Notes under the pieces: generated by a model
The model's input: only the letters and a program-made list of their open reading frames with translations
What the model was told of the DNA's origin: nothing
The model's database searches: none
Shown: in pieces, positions 9,268 to 17,365 of the stretch
Numbering within the stretch: position 1 is the first letter of the stretch
Layout of the letters: every line of letters starts with the position of its first letter
Translations under genes and position numbers: made by a program
Source: Microtetraspora sp. NBRC 13810
GTDB taxonomy: Bacteria; Actinomycetota; Actinomycetes; Streptosporangiales; Streptosporangiaceae
DNA length: 64,000 bases
Direction: 5' to 3'
Assembly (NCBI RefSeq): GCF_030268685.1
Contig: NZ_BSRQ01000008.1
Span: 173,127-237,126 of the forward strand

Positions 9268-9942
9268 GTGGGCGGCCGGAAGATCGCCGCGGGGGTGTTC
9301 GCGGCGATGATGCTCGCCGGGTGCGGCGCGCTGGAGACCGGGGTGGGCGCGCAGGACGGGAGCGGCGGGGGCGACGCCGCCGTGAACGTCAAGGAGGCGC
9401 GGGCCGACCTGGACCGGCTGGACGTCAAGGGCCGCGCCCCGATGACCGGCTACGACCGCGACGAGTTCGGCCCGGCCTGGTCCGACGTCGACCACAACGG
9501 CTGCGACACCCGCAACGACATCCTCAAACGCGACCTGGAGGGGGAGACCTTCAAGGAGGGCACGCACGACTGCATCGTGCTCACCGGCACCCTGGAGGAC
9601 CCTTACACCGGCAAGACGATCGAGTTCGAGCGAGGCCAGGACACCAGCACCAAGGTGCAGATCGACCACGTGGTCGCGCTCGCCGACGCCTGGCAGAAGG
9701 GCGCCAGGAACTGGAAGGCCGACCGGCGCAAGGAGTTCGCCAACGACCCGCTGAACCTCATGGCGGTGGACGGACCGCTCAACGGCCAGAAGGGCGCGGG
9801 CGACGCGGCGACCTGGTTGCCGCCGCGCCGCGCCTACCGGTGCGCCTACGTCGCGCGCCAGATCGACATCAAGGCCGAGTACGACCTGTGGGTGACCACG
9901 GCCGAGAAGGCCGCGATGGAGAAGGTGCTCGACGACTGCTGA
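9268..9942 (+). CDS. Secreted lipoprotein with HNH/DUF1524 nuclease domain
   Basis: 224 aa, GTG start. The N-terminus is a lipoprotein signal: basic MGGRK, a hydrophobic core, and lipobox LAGC with Cys19 as the predicted lipidated residue. The mature part matches the DUF1524 HNH endonuclease family found in secreted actinobacterial proteins. QIDHVVALADAW (Asp-His at 133-134) and NDPLNLMAVDGPLNGQKG (Asn163) are the beta-beta-alpha metal signature, followed by PPRRAYRCAYVARQI. Cys79, Cys102 and later cysteines could form extracellular disulfides. Likely a membrane-anchored, outward-facing nuclease that acts on external DNA. It is a single gene with its own candidate promoter. Confidence 0.86.
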   Translation: MGGRKIAAGVFAAMMLAGCGALETGVGAQDGSGGGDAAVNVKEARADLDRLDVKGRAPMTGYDRDEFGPAWSDVDHNGCDTRNDILKRDLEGETFKEGTHDCIVLTGTLEDPYTGKTIEFERGQDTSTKVQIDHVVALADAWQKGARNWKADRRKEFANDPLNLMAVDGPLNGQKGAGDAATWLPPRRAYRCAYVARQIDIKAEYDLWVTTAEKAAMEKVLDDC

Positions 9943-9948
9943 ACCGGG

Positions 9949-10347
9949 TCAGTCGTCGTAGTCCCGCTTGAACTTGACGACCTTGCCGGTCTTCAGCGAG
10001 ACGTAGACGTCGTACTCCCAGTTGCCCTTCTTCAGCTCGACCTGGCACACCCGGTGCCCGTGCTCCCACTCGCGTTCCACGTCGGTGACCCGGGCGCCGC
10101 CCGGGGCTCTCTTCTTGGCGATCGCCACGGCCTGCTTGCAGGTGATCGCCTGCTTGGCCGTCCCGGTCGTCACAGCGGTGGTCACGGCGGTGGTCACGGC
10201 GGTAGTCACGGCGGCCGTCCCGGCGGTGGCCGCCGTGGGGGTGGCCGCCGCGGGGGCGGCGGACATGGCGCCTGCGGCGGTCGCGCCGCCGGTCAGCACG
10301 GCCACGGTTCCGATTCCGAGGGCGATGAGCTTGCGTCGTGTGTTCAT
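9949..10347 (-). CDS. Secreted PepSY-domain protein
   Basis: 132 aa with a Sec signal peptide (MNTRRKLIALGIGTVAVLTGG, cleavage near residues 25-35). A linker containing four AVTT repeats follows, then a single PepSY-type domain (ITCKQAVAIAKKRAPG to VSLKTGKVVKFKRDYDD). PepSY domains are small extracytoplasmic folds often linked to two-component control. The domain holds two cysteines that may form a disulfide. The gene lies immediately downstream of the histidine kinase gene on the same strand, only 35 bases from its stop. It is preceded by the same CTTA repeats seen before the response regulator, so it is a probable target of that system. Confidence 0.83.
   Translation of the reverse strand: MNTRRKLIALGIGTVAVLTGGATAAGAMSAAPAAATPTAATAGTAAVTTAVTTAVTTAVTTGTAKQAITCKQAVAIAKKRAPGGARVTDVEREWEHGHRVCQVELKKGNWEYDVYVSLKTGKVVKFKRDYDD
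10169..10216. repeat. 12-bp tandem repeats in the PepSY gene
   Basis: Four copies of GTCACGGCGGTG (plus-strand reading) run without gaps and encode the AVTT repeats of the linker between signal peptide and PepSY domain. Confidence 0.9.
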
Positions 10348-10382
10348 GCCCCCACAGTGCCGACGGGCGCGATAGCGGCGCG

Positions 10383-11657
10383 CTAGCCGATCGTTAAGCC
10401 CGCACTAAGGTCGGCGGGGAAGGTGAGGGTCACCCGGGCGCCGCCGTCCGGGCCGCGGCCGAGGGTCAGCGTGCCGCCCGCGGACTCGGCCGTACGGCGG
10501 GCGATGTCGAGGCCGAGGCCGGTGGATCCGGCGCCGCTGCTGCCGCGTTCCAGGCGTCCGGCGGGGAATCCGGGGCCCTCATCGAGGATCTCCAGCAGCA
10601 CGCCCGGCGACAGCCGTACGGTGAGGGCGACGCCCTCGGGGGTGTGCGCGAAGACGTTGCCGAGCAGGGCGTCCACGCAGGCGGCGAGTTCCTCGGCGGC
10701 GACGGCGACGGGGAGCGGGCCGGGGTGCAGGTCCAGGGTGGTGGTGCGCTCCTGGTCCTCGGCCAGCGCCGACCAGAAGGCGACCCGTTCGGCCACCACG
10801 GCCGCCGCGTCGCAGTGCCGCCGCCCGCCCGACCTGCGTCTCGCCTCGTTGATCACCGCGCTCACGGCCCGTTCCAGGTCGTCCACCCGCGCGGCGATCA
10901 TGGCGGCCTCCTCCGGGTCGCGCAGCGACTCGGCGTCCAGGCGCAGCCCGGTGAGCGGCGTGCGCAGCCGGTGCGAGAGGTCGGCGGCGTTCTCCCGCTC
11001 CTCGGCGAGCAGTTCGCCGATCCGCCCGGCGAGGCGGTTCAGCGCCAGCGCCATCGCGCGGGCCTCCTGCGGGCCGCCGGGCACGGCACGGGCGGACAGG
11101 TCCCCGGCGGCGAGCCGGTGCGACACCCGGGCCGTCGCCGCCATCGGGCGGATGACCGCCCTGGCGAGCCGGTCGGCCACGGCGGTGCCGATGCCGATCA
11201 GCGCCAGGCCGAGCGCCAGCATGCCGAGCCAGGTCTCCCGCACGCCGCGCATCAGGTCGGCGTCGGACAGGAACGTCCGGACCACGGCCGTGCCGCCGGC
11301 GTCCTGCACGGCGACGAGGATCTCCCTGCCGCCGGGCGCGGACGCGGTGAGGCTGCGCCCGCGGGCGGCCAGCTCGACCGCGGGAGTGCGCCGGGCGGGC
11401 GAGCCGGCCACGCCGCCGTCGGGCAGGAAGACCGTGATCGGGTGCCCGCTCGCCTCGGTCGCCCGCCGCGCCGTCAGCGCCAGCGTCTCGCGGTCCACCA
11501 CGCCGACCGCGACCGCCACCGACTCGGCCTCGCCGGTCGCCTGCTCGACCGCCCCGTTCTCCGCGACCGCCCGCACCAGCAGCGCCAGCGGCACCAGCAA
11601 CGCGATCAGCACCAGGGACGTCGTGGCCGCCACCAGGGCCGCCAGCCACCTCCTCAC
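10383..11657 (-). CDS. Two-component sensor histidine kinase
   Basis: 424 aa, GTG start inside the stop of the response-regulator gene (GTGA overlap). Membrane segment 1 is at about residues 7-30, then an extracytoplasmic sensor region (about 31-142) and membrane segment 2 (about 143-160). A HAMP linker follows, then HisKA with the phospho-accepting His229 in DLSHRLRTPLTGL. The HATPase domain shows the N-box (LLGNVFAHT), DEGPGFP and GLGLDIARR. Complete and of normal length. It should autophosphorylate and pass phosphate to the upstream-encoded OmpR-type regulator. The signal is unknown; the neighbouring PepSY protein may modulate it. Confidence 0.93.
   Translation of the reverse strand: MRRWLAALVAATTSLVLIALLVPLALLVRAVAENGAVEQATGEAESVAVAVGVVDRETLALTARRATEASGHPITVFLPDGGVAGSPARRTPAVELAARGRSLTASAPGGREILVAVQDAGGTAVVRTFLSDADLMRGVRETWLGMLALGLALIGIGTAVADRLARAVIRPMAATARVSHRLAAGDLSARAVPGGPQEARAMALALNRLAGRIGELLAEERENAADLSHRLRTPLTGLRLDAESLRDPEEAAMIAARVDDLERAVSAVINEARRRSGGRRHCDAAAVVAERVAFWSALAEDQERTTTLDLHPGPLPVAVAAEELAACVDALLGNVFAHTPEGVALTVRLSPGVLLEILDEGPGFPAGRLERGSSGAGSTGLGLDIARRTAESAGGTLTLGRGPDGGARVTLTFPADLSAGLTIG
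10395..10409 (-). promoter_or_regulatory. CTTA direct repeat before the PepSY gene
   Basis: On the minus strand two CTTA cores (plus-strand 10406-10409 and 10395-10398) are 11 bases apart, inside the last codons of the kinase gene and about 50 bases before the PepSY start. The spacing and core match the repeat upstream of the response-regulator gene, as expected for an OmpR-family binding site. Confidence 0.5.
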
Positions 11658-12334
11658 GCGGGTTCGACGAGCTTGACGCCGACGCCCCGGACGGTGTGCA
11701 GATAACGGGGGGACTGGGCGGTCTCGCCGAGTTTGCGGCGCAACCAGGACAGGTGCACGTCCACCGTCTTGTCCGCGCCGCCGTACGGCACCTGCCAGAC
11801 CTCGGTGAGCAGTTCGCGTTTGCTCACCACCTCGCCGGGCCGGGCGGCGAGGTAGTGCAGCAGGTCGAACTCGCGCGGGGTGAGGTCCAGCGCGGCGCCC
11901 TCCAGGGTGGCCTCCCGGCTGCGCGGGTCGAGCCTGAGCGTCCCGACGGTCACCGAGGAGTCGGTACGGCTCTCGCCGGACCGCCGCAGCACGGCCCGGA
12001 TGCGCGCGTCGAGCTGGGCCGCGCTGAACGGCTTGACCACGTAGTCGTCGGCTCCGGCGTCCAGCGCGCCCACCATCGCGGTGTCGCCGTCCCGGGCGGT
12101 CGCCACGATCACCGGGACGCCGCTGACGGCTCTGAGCATGCGCAGCATCTCGGTGCCGTCCAGGTCGGGCAGCCCGAGGTCGAGCACGATCAGGTCGGGG
12201 CGGTCTTCGACGGCCTGGCGCAGGCCGTCCAGGGCGGTGGGCGCGGAGGCGACGGCGTGACCCCGCTCGCGCAGCCCTCGGGTGAGCGCGGTGCGGATCG
12301 TCACGTCGTCCTCGACGAGCAGGACGTTCGACAT
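11654..12334 (-). CDS. OmpR-family response regulator
   Basis: 226 aa. The receiver domain (residues 1-115) has the acidic pocket LVEDD, phospho-acceptor Asp52 (LDLGLPD) and Lys101 (VVKPFSA). The C-terminal winged-helix DNA-binding domain (about 130-225) shows LTPREFDLLHYLAARPGEVV and HLSWLRRKLGE. It forms an operon with the sensor kinase (overlapping GTGA junction). Four CTTA cores just upstream of its start suggest autoregulation and control of the divergent secreted-protein gene. The cognate signal and wider regulon cannot be read from the sequence. Confidence 0.95.
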   Translation of the reverse strand: MSNVLLVEDDVTIRTALTRGLRERGHAVASAPTALDGLRQAVEDRPDLIVLDLGLPDLDGTEMLRMLRAVSGVPVIVATARDGDTAMVGALDAGADDYVVKPFSAAQLDARIRAVLRRSGESRTDSSVTVGTLRLDPRSREATLEGAALDLTPREFDLLHYLAARPGEVVSKRELLTEVWQVPYGGADKTVDVHLSWLRRKLGETAQSPRYLHTVRGVGVKLVEPA

Positions 12335-12367
12335 TTGCCCCCAACCGTAGCTTTGTGTGACCTTTTC

Positions 12368-12402
12368 CTTAAGTCTCTTATCGTGCCCTTAACCGCTCCT
12401 TA
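12368..12402. promoter_or_regulatory. CTTA direct repeats between divergent genes
   Basis: Four CTTA cores start at 12368, 12377, 12388 and 12399 (spacings 9, 11, 11), so successive cores lie on about the same DNA face. The region is AT-richer than its surroundings and holds the promoters of the response regulator (minus) and the secreted protein (plus). OmpR-family regulators bind direct repeats of this spacing. Confidence 0.55.
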
Positions 12403-12427
12403 GGGTTTCCTGGGGGAGGGTGGACCC

Positions 12428-12889
12428 GTGCAGAGGCGACTGGTGCTTGCCGTGACCGGCTGGATCGCCACCGCGGCGCTGGCCACGGGGGCGGGCGTGG
12501 GGGTCATCGGCCTGCTCGGGGAGTCGTTCAGCGATCCCGCCGGCCGCCCGCTCTCGGCCGAGGACGTGCGGCGGGAGCTGGCCGCGACCCCGTCCCCGCC
12601 CGCCCGGCCGGTCGTCACCCCGAGCCTTCCCGCGACCCCGGCGCCGGCCGCCTCTGGGGCCGTCAGCGACGTGATCTCCACCGAGGGCGGCACGGTGGTG
12701 GCGCGGTGCGAGGGCGGGCTGGTGACGCTGAGGTCGTGGACCCCGGCGCAGGGCTACCAGGTGGACGACGTCGAGCGGGGGCCCGCCGGCCGGGCGCGGG
12801 TCGAGTTCGAGGCCGAGGAGACGGATGTCAAGCTGGAGGTCCACTGTGGCCCCGGCAACCGCCCGGTGCACCGGGTGCACCTCGACTGA
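12428..12889 (+). CDS. Secreted or membrane-anchored protein of unknown function
   Basis: 153 aa, GTG start with GGGGGAGGG upstream. An N-terminal hydrophobic segment (about residues 5-30) acts as signal or anchor, followed by a Pro/Ala-rich linker (about 55-80). A small extracytoplasmic beta-rich domain with two cysteines (VARCEGGLVTLRSW and LEVHCGPGN) could be disulfide-linked. It is divergent to the two-component operon and shares its promoter region with the CTTA repeats, so it is a likely target of that system. No enzyme motif is seen and the family is not recognised. Confidence 0.75.
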   Translation: MQRRLVLAVTGWIATAALATGAGVGVIGLLGESFSDPAGRPLSAEDVRRELAATPSPPARPVVTPSLPATPAPAASGAVSDVISTEGGTVVARCEGGLVTLRSWTPAQGYQVDDVERGPAGRARVEFEAEETDVKLEVHCGPGNRPVHRVHLD

Positions 12890-13004
12890 CGCACCTTCCG
12901 ATACGCCATTCGGCGCACGAAACCCCGCATTCAGCGCGGTTTTCGCAGAGCGTGCATAACCGATCGCATTATGGTTAGTATCGTGCCCAACGAGGGAGGG
13001 CGTC

Positions 13005-13796
13005 GTGACCGAAACGACACCTCGGGGGATCAATCCGAGCATTCCCAGTGCTGCTCGGATATATGATTATCTGCTCGGTGGTAAGGACAACTTCGCCGCT
13101 GATCGGGAGGCGGCGGAGCGCGTTCTCCGCACCATGCCCGAAGCGCGACTGTTGGCGCGGCACAATCGCGCCTTCTTGGGCAGAGCGGTACGTCATTGTG
13201 TCGATAACGGTATTACCCAGTTCATTGACATCGGCGCAGGACTACCGACCCGGGACAACACACATGACATCGCATCCGCGGTCAACCCGGACGTCCGGGT
13301 GGTTTATGTCGACAACGATCCGATAGTCATCAGCCACGGCCGCGCGCTGCTCGAAGAGGCCGGCCGGACCGCGGCGGTGCCCGGCGACGTGCGCAAGCCC
13401 GTCGACCTGCTGCACGAGGTCGCCCGGTGCGGTCTCATCGACTTCTCCCGCCCGTTCGCCGTGCTGCTGGTCGCGGTGCTGCACTTCGTGCCGGACGCGG
13501 CCGGCGCCGTCGAGCCGCTCAAGGAGGCGCTGCCGCCCGGCGGCATGTTCGTCGTGACCCACGGCGTGCGCGGCGAGCAGACCTCCCGCGAGGACGCGCG
13601 GGCGCTCCAGGCGGTCTACCGCCGCTCGACCACCCCCATCGTCGAGCGCGGCGAGGAGGAGGTGCTCGCGCTCTTCGACGGGCTCCGGCTGGTGCCGCCG
13701 GGGCTCGTGCCGCTGTGGGAGTGGCGGACTCCCGAGCCGCCGGCGCTCGACGAGCCGCCCGGCGGCATCGTGGGCGGCGTGGCCCGCAAGTCCTGA
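13005..13796 (+). CDS. SAM-dependent methyltransferase, DUF574 (Methyltransf_19) family
   Basis: 263 aa, GTG start with GGGAGG 7 bases upstream. The N-terminal signature (NPSIPSAARIYDYLLGGKDNFAADREAAE) defines this actinobacterial family. The SAM motif follows as QFIDIGAGLPTRDNTHDIA, then VVYVDNDPIV. The family is abundant in Streptosporangiales and Streptomyces, but its substrates are unknown. Upstream 12890-13004 is AT-rich for this genome and contains TAGTAT about 30 bases before the start, a probable promoter. The first 300 bases of the gene have lower GC and rarer codons than neighbours, which may mean recent transfer. Confidence 0.9.
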   Translation: MTETTPRGINPSIPSAARIYDYLLGGKDNFAADREAAERVLRTMPEARLLARHNRAFLGRAVRHCVDNGITQFIDIGAGLPTRDNTHDIASAVNPDVRVVYVDNDPIVISHGRALLEEAGRTAAVPGDVRKPVDLLHEVARCGLIDFSRPFAVLLVAVLHFVPDAAGAVEPLKEALPPGGMFVVTHGVRGEQTSREDARALQAVYRRSTTPIVERGEEEVLALFDGLRLVPPGLVPLWEWRTPEPPALDEPPGGIVGGVARKS

Positions 13797-13803
13797 ACCC
13801 GCC

Positions 13804-14013
13804 TCAGCCGCCGCGCACCTTCAGCGTGGCGAGCAGGTCGGCGGTGGCCGCGGTCACGGCGGCCACCGCGGCGTCGAACGCCTCGGCGTTGTGCGCGGCG
13901 GGCGCTCGGAAACCGGAGATCTTACGCACGTATTGCAGCGCGGCGGCCCGCATGTCCTCGTCGGTGACGGTCTCGGTGAACGGCGGGCGCAGGGTCTTGA
14001 TGCTTCGGCACAT
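13804..14013 (-). CDS. DUF2277 family small protein
   Basis: 69 aa. The start MCRSIKTLRPPFTETVTDEDM and the following ALQYVRKISGFRAPA are the conserved core of DUF2277, a short helical family of unknown function widespread in actinobacteria. The C-terminal half is an Ala-rich helix. It converges with the DUF574 gene (stops 4 bases apart) and precedes nothing on its own strand, so it is probably monocistronic. Confidence 0.85.
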   Translation of the reverse strand: MCRSIKTLRPPFTETVTDEDMRAAALQYVRKISGFRAPAAHNAEAFDAAVAAVTAATADLLATLKVRGG

Positions 14014-14064
14014 GCCCCCATTGTGTGCCGCGCCCCCGACAGAACGACAACGACCGCGCGGCGG

Positions 14065-14823
14065 TCAGGTCGCCCTGGCGGCGCGCGGCGCGAGCTGGGT
14101 GCCGAAGTCGTGGGCGATCCTGCGCATGTGCCGGGCGAGCTCGTCCTGGTCGAGCGCGGTGATCCGCTCGGCCGGCCCGGAGATCGACATCGCCGCCACC
14201 ACGCGGTCGCCGTCGTGCACCGGCACCGCGAGGCAGTGCACGCCCAGCTCCTCCTCGCCGAGGTCCAGCGCGTAACCGCGCTCCCTGGCCTGTGACAGGG
14301 CGCCGAGCATCTCGGTGTGCGCGGTGATGGTGTTCGCGGTCCTGCGCGGCATGCCGGTGCGCTCGATCAGCGCCACCACCTCGTCGTCCGGCCGGTGGGC
14401 CAGCAGGACCTTGCCCACGGCCGTACTGTGCGGCAGCACCCGCCGTCCCACCTCGGCGAACATGCGCAGCCGCCGCGGCGAGGGCACCTGCGCGATGTAG
14501 ACGATGAAGTCGCCTTCGAGCACCGCGAGGTTCGCCGTCTCCCCCGACAGCTCTACCAGCCGGCTCAGGTACGGCCGCGCCCACGCCCCCACCATCCGCT
14601 CGGCCACCCCGCCCAGGCGGACCAGCCCGCCCCCGAGCGCGTAACGCCGGTCGGTCTCCTGCCGCACGTAACCCCGGGCGAGCAGGGTGCGCAGCAGCCG
14701 GTGGATCGTCCCGTACGGCAGGCCCGTGCGCCCCGCCAGCTCGGAGATCCCCGCCGAGCCTCCCAGGTCGGCCAGCGCCTCCAGCACGTCGAAGGCACGG
14801 TCGACGCTCTGCACACCGGTCAA
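14065..14823 (-). CDS. IclR-family transcriptional regulator of the glycolate/malate operon
   Basis: 252 aa from TTG 14823, which overlaps the glcF stop (TTGA); GTG 14814 is an alternative. GAGGGGAGG lies just upstream. Residues 1-65 form the IclR winged helix (SVDRAFDVLEAL, GISELAGRTGLPYGTIHRLLRTLLARGYV). The rest is the effector-binding domain with LAVLEGDFIVYIAQV, HSTAVGKVLLAH, GYALDLGEEELGVHCLAVPV and MSISGPAERIT. Family members sense small organic acids such as glyoxylate, pyruvate or allantoate. As the last gene of aceB-glcDEF-iclR it probably represses that operon through the paired TTCC-N7-GGAA boxes before aceB, which would make it self-limiting; this is inferred. Confidence 0.92.
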   Translation of the reverse strand: MTGVQSVDRAFDVLEALADLGGSAGISELAGRTGLPYGTIHRLLRTLLARGYVRQETDRRYALGGGLVRLGGVAERMVGAWARPYLSRLVELSGETANLAVLEGDFIVYIAQVPSPRRLRMFAEVGRRVLPHSTAVGKVLLAHRPDDEVVALIERTGMPRRTANTITAHTEMLGALSQARERGYALDLGEEELGVHCLAVPVHDGDRVVAAMSISGPAERITALDQDELARHMRRIAHDFGTQLAPRAARAT

Positions 14824-16127
14824 CCGGCCTCCCCTCGCCCCTCGCCGGTCAGCGCCCGCGGCCCCAGTCCGCGCAGGGACGCGTCGAGCACCTGGACCGT
14901 GTGCGCCACCGGGATCTCCTCCTTGCCCAGGCGGCGCAGCGCCGAGGTGATCTGCATCGTGCACCCGGGATTGGCCGACACCAGCAGGCCGGCCCCGGTC
15001 TCCAGCACCCGCTCGGCCTTGCGCTCGCCCAGCTCCCGCGCCGCCACGGGCTGGAACAGGTTATACGTCCCGGCGGACCCGCAGCAGACGGCCGACTCGG
15101 GAACCTCGCGCACAGTGAGCCCGGGGATCCCGGCCAGCAGCGAACGCGGCTGGGCGCGGACGCCCTGGGCGTGCGCCAGGTGGCAGGCGTCGTGGTAGGC
15201 GACGGTGACCGGCAGCGGGTGCCGCTCGGCCGCCGGGCCCAGCTCGGCGAGGAACTCCGCCACGTCCACGGTCCTGATCGCCCGCGCCCGCGCCGCCCAC
15301 TCAGGATCCCCGGCGAGCAGTTCGGCGTAGTCCTTCATGGTCGAGCCGCAGCCGGCGGCGTTGACCACGACCGTGTCCACCCCGGCCCGCTCGAAACCGG
15401 CGATGGTGCGCCGGGCCAGCCGCAGGGCCTGCTCGTCGCGCCCGGAGTGCAGGGACAGCGCGCCGCAGCAGCCCTGGCCCCGCGGGATCACCACGTCGCA
15501 GCCCTCCAGCGCCAGCACCCGCGCGGTCGCGGCGTTCACCTGCGGGAAGAACTCGCCCTGCACGCACCCGGTGAGCATGCCGACCCGGGCCCGGCGCGGC
15601 CCGCGCGCCCGCACCAGCCGGGGCAGGCGGGGACGCGGCCCGGCGACCGGGGGCGCGAGATCGGCCATGACGGCGAGCGAGGGGCTGAACCTCGCCAGCC
15701 GGGGAGCGAGCGCGGCCCGCAGCGGCGCGCTCAGGCGCAGCGGCAGCCGCAGCGCGCGCAGCCGCCGGGGGTAGGGGAACAGCGCGAAGACGAGGGCGCG
15801 CAGCGCCCGGTCCTGCGGCTCGCGGGGGTGCTCCCGCTCGACCCTGGCCCGGGTCTCCTCGATCAGCCGGTCGTACCGCACCCCGGAGGGGCACGCCGTG
15901 ACGCAGGCCATGCACCCCAGGCAGGCGTCGAAGTGCCCGGCCATCTCCGGGGTGATCGGGGTGCCCTCGACGTGCTGCTTCATCAGGTGGATCCGGCCGC
16001 GCGGCGAGTCCATCTCCTCGCCCCACAGCACGTAGGTGGGACAGGTGGGCAGGCAGAAGCCGCAGTGCACGCAGTCCTTGATCAGCTCTTCCATGAACGC
16101 GTCCCCGCGCTCGATCCCGTCCTCCAT
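14820..16127 (-). CDS. glcF: Glycolate oxidase iron-sulfur subunit
   Basis: 435 aa from ATG 16127; the frame is open further upstream, but this ATG has AGGAGGGAT before it and overlaps the glcE stop (TGATG). Two 4Fe-4S ferredoxin motifs are complete: Cys19/22/25/29 and Cys69/72/75/79. Two CCG heterodisulfide-reductase-type domains follow (GQGCCGALSLHSGR and ESAVCCGSAGTYN), plus cysteines in MLTGCVQGEFFPQ and NAAGCGSTMKDY. It should carry electrons from the flavin subunits GlcD/GlcE to the membrane. D-lactate oxidase systems share this architecture, but the operon partner aceB favours glycolate. Confidence 0.93.
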   Translation of the reverse strand: MEDGIERGDAFMEELIKDCVHCGFCLPTCPTYVLWGEEMDSPRGRIHLMKQHVEGTPITPEMAGHFDACLGCMACVTACPSGVRYDRLIEETRARVEREHPREPQDRALRALVFALFPYPRRLRALRLPLRLSAPLRAALAPRLARFSPSLAVMADLAPPVAGPRPRLPRLVRARGPRRARVGMLTGCVQGEFFPQVNAATARVLALEGCDVVIPRGQGCCGALSLHSGRDEQALRLARRTIAGFERAGVDTVVVNAAGCGSTMKDYAELLAGDPEWAARARAIRTVDVAEFLAELGPAAERHPLPVTVAYHDACHLAHAQGVRAQPRSLLAGIPGLTVREVPESAVCCGSAGTYNLFQPVAARELGERKAERVLETGAGLLVSANPGCTMQITSALRRLGKEEIPVAHTVQVLDASLRGLGPRALTGEGRGEAG

Positions 16128-17365
16128 CAGATCCCTCCTGCCAGGCGGCCCGGCGACATCCGGCGGTCGGGGTCGAAACGCTCCCTGACCCGGCGCATCA
16201 ACGTCATCGCGCCGGTGGCGCCCCACGGGTCCACCTCGCGTGCGAGCCCGGCGGGCGCGGCCAGCACGACGACCCGGCCGCCGTGCCGGGCAGTAGCGGC
16301 CCGCAGCTCCGTCACCCGGGCCGCGAACTCCGCCGCACCGCCGCCGGCCGGCACCGCGACCTGGAGCACCACGGAGGCCATCGACCCGCGCACGGCCGCG
16401 CCCGGCCACGCGGCGACGGCCCGCAGCGCGTCCGCCAGCCCGGTGGGCGCCAGCCGCAGCTCCAGCAGGACCTCCTCGCCCGGCGGGCGGCCCCACCATC
16501 CGGGCGCCTCCCGCGTCACGCTCACCGCCGTGCCCGGAACGTCGGCCACCGCCCGCGCCATGACGAGCATCGCCTCCGCCCGCTCGTCCGCGGCCACCCC
16601 CGCCACCAGGACGGCCACCTCGACGGGCCCTTCCCGGCCGGGCCGGTCCAGCTCCACCGCGGCCGGCTCGGCCTGGGAGGCGGCCAGCGCCAGGGCAAGG
16701 GGCTGGAGGCGGCCGGAGGAGGGCAGCGTCAGGCGGACCCAGCGGCTGAGCGGCGGCAGCGGGTGCAGCCGGAAGGTCGCCTCGGTGATCAGCCCCAGCG
16801 TGCCGTACGAGCCGGTGAAGAGCTTGCCGAGGTCGTAGCCCGCGACGTTCTTCACGACCTTGCCGCCGGATCGGGCGACGGTGCCGTCGGCCAGCACGAC
16901 CGTGATGCCGATGAGCAGGTCGCGGGCGGTGCCGTAGCGGAACCTGCGCGGTCCGGCGGTCGCGGTGGCCAGCGTGCCGCCCACGGTCGCGCCCTTGAAC
17001 GCGGCGTCCAGGGCCAGCTCCTGCCCGCCCTCGGCCAGCACCCGGGACAGCTCCCCCAGGGTGACACCGGCCTGGGTCCTGACCACCATGTCACCGGCGA
17101 GGTGCTCGGTGATCCGGTTCATCCGGCGGGTGTCCACCAGCAGGTCGCACCGCTCGGGCGGGCGGCCCCAGCGCAGTTTGGTGCCGCCGCCCACCGGGAC
17201 GACGGCGAGGTCGTGCTCGGCGCAGGCCCGCATCAGCGCGGCGGCCTCGCCGGTGGACTCGGGCAGCGCCACCCAGCGCGGCGCCGCTCCCGCGGCCGTG
17301 TCGCCGGCGGTGGCCTCCCTGACCGCCACCCCGGTCTTCTCCAGCGCCTCCAGCGTCGCCGTCAT
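16127..17365 (-). CDS. glcE: Glycolate oxidase FAD-binding subunit
   Basis: 412 aa; ATG overlaps the glcD stop (TGATG). The PCMH-type FAD domain occupies the N-terminal half (VVPVGGGTKLRWGRPPE, GATVGGTLATATAGPRRFRYGTARDLLIG, KVVKNVAGYDLGKLFTGSYG). The C-terminal part is shortened and divergent, as in GlcE compared with GlcD. It forms the glycolate oxidase complex with GlcD and GlcF, giving glyoxylate. Translational coupling on both sides implies stoichiometric synthesis. Confidence 0.91.
   Translation of the reverse strand: MTATLEALEKTGVAVREATAGDTAAGAAPRWVALPESTGEAAALMRACAEHDLAVVPVGGGTKLRWGRPPERCDLLVDTRRMNRITEHLAGDMVVRTQAGVTLGELSRVLAEGGQELALDAAFKGATVGGTLATATAGPRRFRYGTARDLLIGITVVLADGTVARSGGKVVKNVAGYDLGKLFTGSYGTLGLITEATFRLHPLPPLSRWVRLTLPSSGRLQPLALALAASQAEPAAVELDRPGREGPVEVAVLVAGVAADERAEAMLVMARAVADVPGTAVSVTREAPGWWGRPPGEEVLLELRLAPTGLADALRAVAAWPGAAVRGSMASVVLQVAVPAGGGAAEFAARVTELRAATARHGGRVVVLAAPAGLAREVDPWGATGAMTLMRRVRERFDPDRRMSPGRLAGGI

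Noticed and set aside
10169-10216. Short direct repeats considered as a CRISPR-like array.
   Set aside because: Twelve-base units without spacers that encode AVTT in a real protein; a coding microsatellite. No CRISPR array was seen anywhere in the window.
10383-12344. A 653-codon minus-strand frame covering the kinase and running through the response regulator.
   Set aside because: Only the part from 11657 is the kinase; the rest is an off-frame reading of the response-regulator gene, whose own frame has complete receiver and DNA-binding domains.
13005-13350. Lower-GC start of the DUF574 gene considered as an inserted element border.
   Set aside because: No direct repeats, integrase or att-like sequence nearby; compositional drift alone is not enough.
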